Shown piece after piece: positions 14,341 through 14,951 of a stretch of 14,951 nucleotides of DNA (position 1 is the first letter of the stretch; every line of letters starts with the position of its first letter). Below the pieces are notes generated by a model. The model was not told where the DNA came from, ran no database searches, and worked only from the letters and a program-made list of their open reading frames with translations. A program made the translations under genes and the position numbers. This DNA comes from Bacillota bacterium (lineage in GTDB: Bacteria; Bacillota; Clostridia; Peptostreptococcales; Anaerovoracaceae), in contig JAKJCD010000029.1 of NCBI GenBank assembly GCA_022706625.1, positions 1 through 14,951 on the forward strand, read 5' to 3'.

Positions 14341-14951
14341 ATGAGGATGCCATTTATAGCAGGAAACTGGAAAATGTATAAAACTATAAAAGAGGCAAGG
14401 GAATTCGCTCAGGAATTCAAAAAATGCTATACGCCTTCGGATGTAAAGGTGGCGATCTGCGCACCCTTTACACAGATAGGGGTTTTGGCAAAAGAGTTTC
14501 AAGGTACCGGGACAAAAGTCGGCGCCCAGAATATGCATTTTGCAGATGAGGGGGCTTTTACAGGGGAAATATCGGCAGATATGCTGAAAGAACTGGGAGC
14601 GGACTACTGCATTATCGGCCACTCCGAAAGGCGGCTATATTTTGGCGAAACCGATGAGACGGTAAATAAGAAACTGCATACTGCGTTTAAACACGACATA
14701 CTTCCCATTTTATGCGTTGGGGAAGTGCTGCGGGAAAGAGACGAAGGCAAAGCTTTTTCAGTGGTTTTGAACCAGATGAAACAAGCGCTTAGCGGACTTG
14801 ATGCTAATCTGGCAGAAAAGCTCACCGTTGCTTATGAGCCGGTATGGGCCATAGGGACAGGGCGTACTGCCACCCCTGAGCAGGCAGATGAAATGTGCGG
14901 TTATATCAGAAGCATCATTACCGAGTGTTACGATGAAGATGTGGCAGAAAA
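14341..14951 (+). CDS. tpiA: Triosephosphate isomerase, 5' part
   Basis: It interconverts dihydroxyacetone phosphate and glyceraldehyde-3-phosphate. Only the first 203 codons (plus two bases) are in the window; the family is about 250 residues, so the end lies beyond the right edge. The N-terminal AGNWKMYK has the substrate-binding N9 and K11, the electrophile H94 is in IIGHSERR, and the catalytic base E166 lies in AYEPVWAIGTG, followed by the loop-6 region. A GGGAGG site precedes the ATG at 14341; a second ATG two codons later would shorten the beta strand, so the first is preferred. It lies 14 bases after pgk in the glycolytic operon. In Clostridia gpmI and eno often follow, but this cannot be seen here. 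Confidence 0.97.
   Translation, partial: MRMPFIAGNWKMYKTIKEAREFAQEFKKCYTPSDVKVAICAPFTQIGVLAKEFQGTGTKVGAQNMHFADEGAFTGEISADMLKELGADYCIIGHSERRLYFGETDETVNKKLHTAFKHDILPILCVGEVLRERDEGKAFSVVLNQMKQALSGLDANLAEKLTVAYEPVWAIGTGRTATPEQADEMCGYIRSIITECYDEDVAE

Noticed and set aside
14011..14622. Open reading frame of about 200 codons on the minus strand across the pgk-tpiA junction
   Set aside because: It lies opposite two clearly conserved glycolytic genes, its translation is rich in Cys, Phe and Ser and resembles no family, and it has no start signals; it is a shadow of plus-strand codon use.

Overview
This window looks like a chromosomal segment of a low-to-moderate G+C anaerobic Firmicute, most likely class Clostridia. 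The evidence is the order rpoN-gap-pgk-tpi, strong GGAGG-type ribosome binding sites, sigma-A-type promoters with AT-rich intergenic gaps, and protein sequences of clostridial flavour (HAE-type RND pump, Na/Pi-cotransporter with PhoU tail, SEC-C protein). The genus cannot be fixed from this; a relative of the family XIII/Anaerovoracaceae group is only a guess. No phage, IS, CRISPR, rRNA or tRNA gene was seen.

Layout. (1) 1-52, minus strand: the first 17 codons of an unidentified gene. (2) 53-287: a gene-free gap with several palindromes. (3) 288-4511, minus strand: a two-gene efflux operon, membrane-fusion adaptor then RND permease, read from a near-consensus promoter at 4580-4608 with an inverted repeat over its -10 box. 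(4) 4806-6613, plus strand: nth (endonuclease III), aroD (type I 3-dehydroquinate dehydratase, ATGA overlap with nth) and ridA (imine/enamine deaminase), closed by a bidirectional terminator at 6632-6670. (5) 6687-8197, minus strand: hom (homoserine dehydrogenase lacking the ACT domain), translationally coupled to a small SEC-C zinc-motif protein. (6) 8360-10524, plus strand: trmL (tRNA wobble-base 2'-O-methyltransferase), then a Na/Pi-cotransporter-family protein with unusual signature motifs. (7) 10631-14951, plus strand: rpoN (sigma-54) followed directly by gap, pgk and the start of tpiA, the triose part of glycolysis.

Functional picture. Most of the window is core metabolism and housekeeping: DNA base-excision repair, shikimate pathway, removal of reactive enamines, threonine/methionine precursor synthesis, tRNA modification and glycolysis. 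The accessory part is the drug- or lipid-type RND export system at the left. The points most worth a second look are the rpoN-gap junction, where the glycolytic regulator cggR usually found in this gene order is absent and a hairpin and a cre-like sequence lie instead; the altered motifs of the Na/Pi-type transporter; the short homoserine dehydrogenase coupled to a SEC-C protein; and the operator-like repeat over the efflux promoter. I see no convincing new multi-gene system here.
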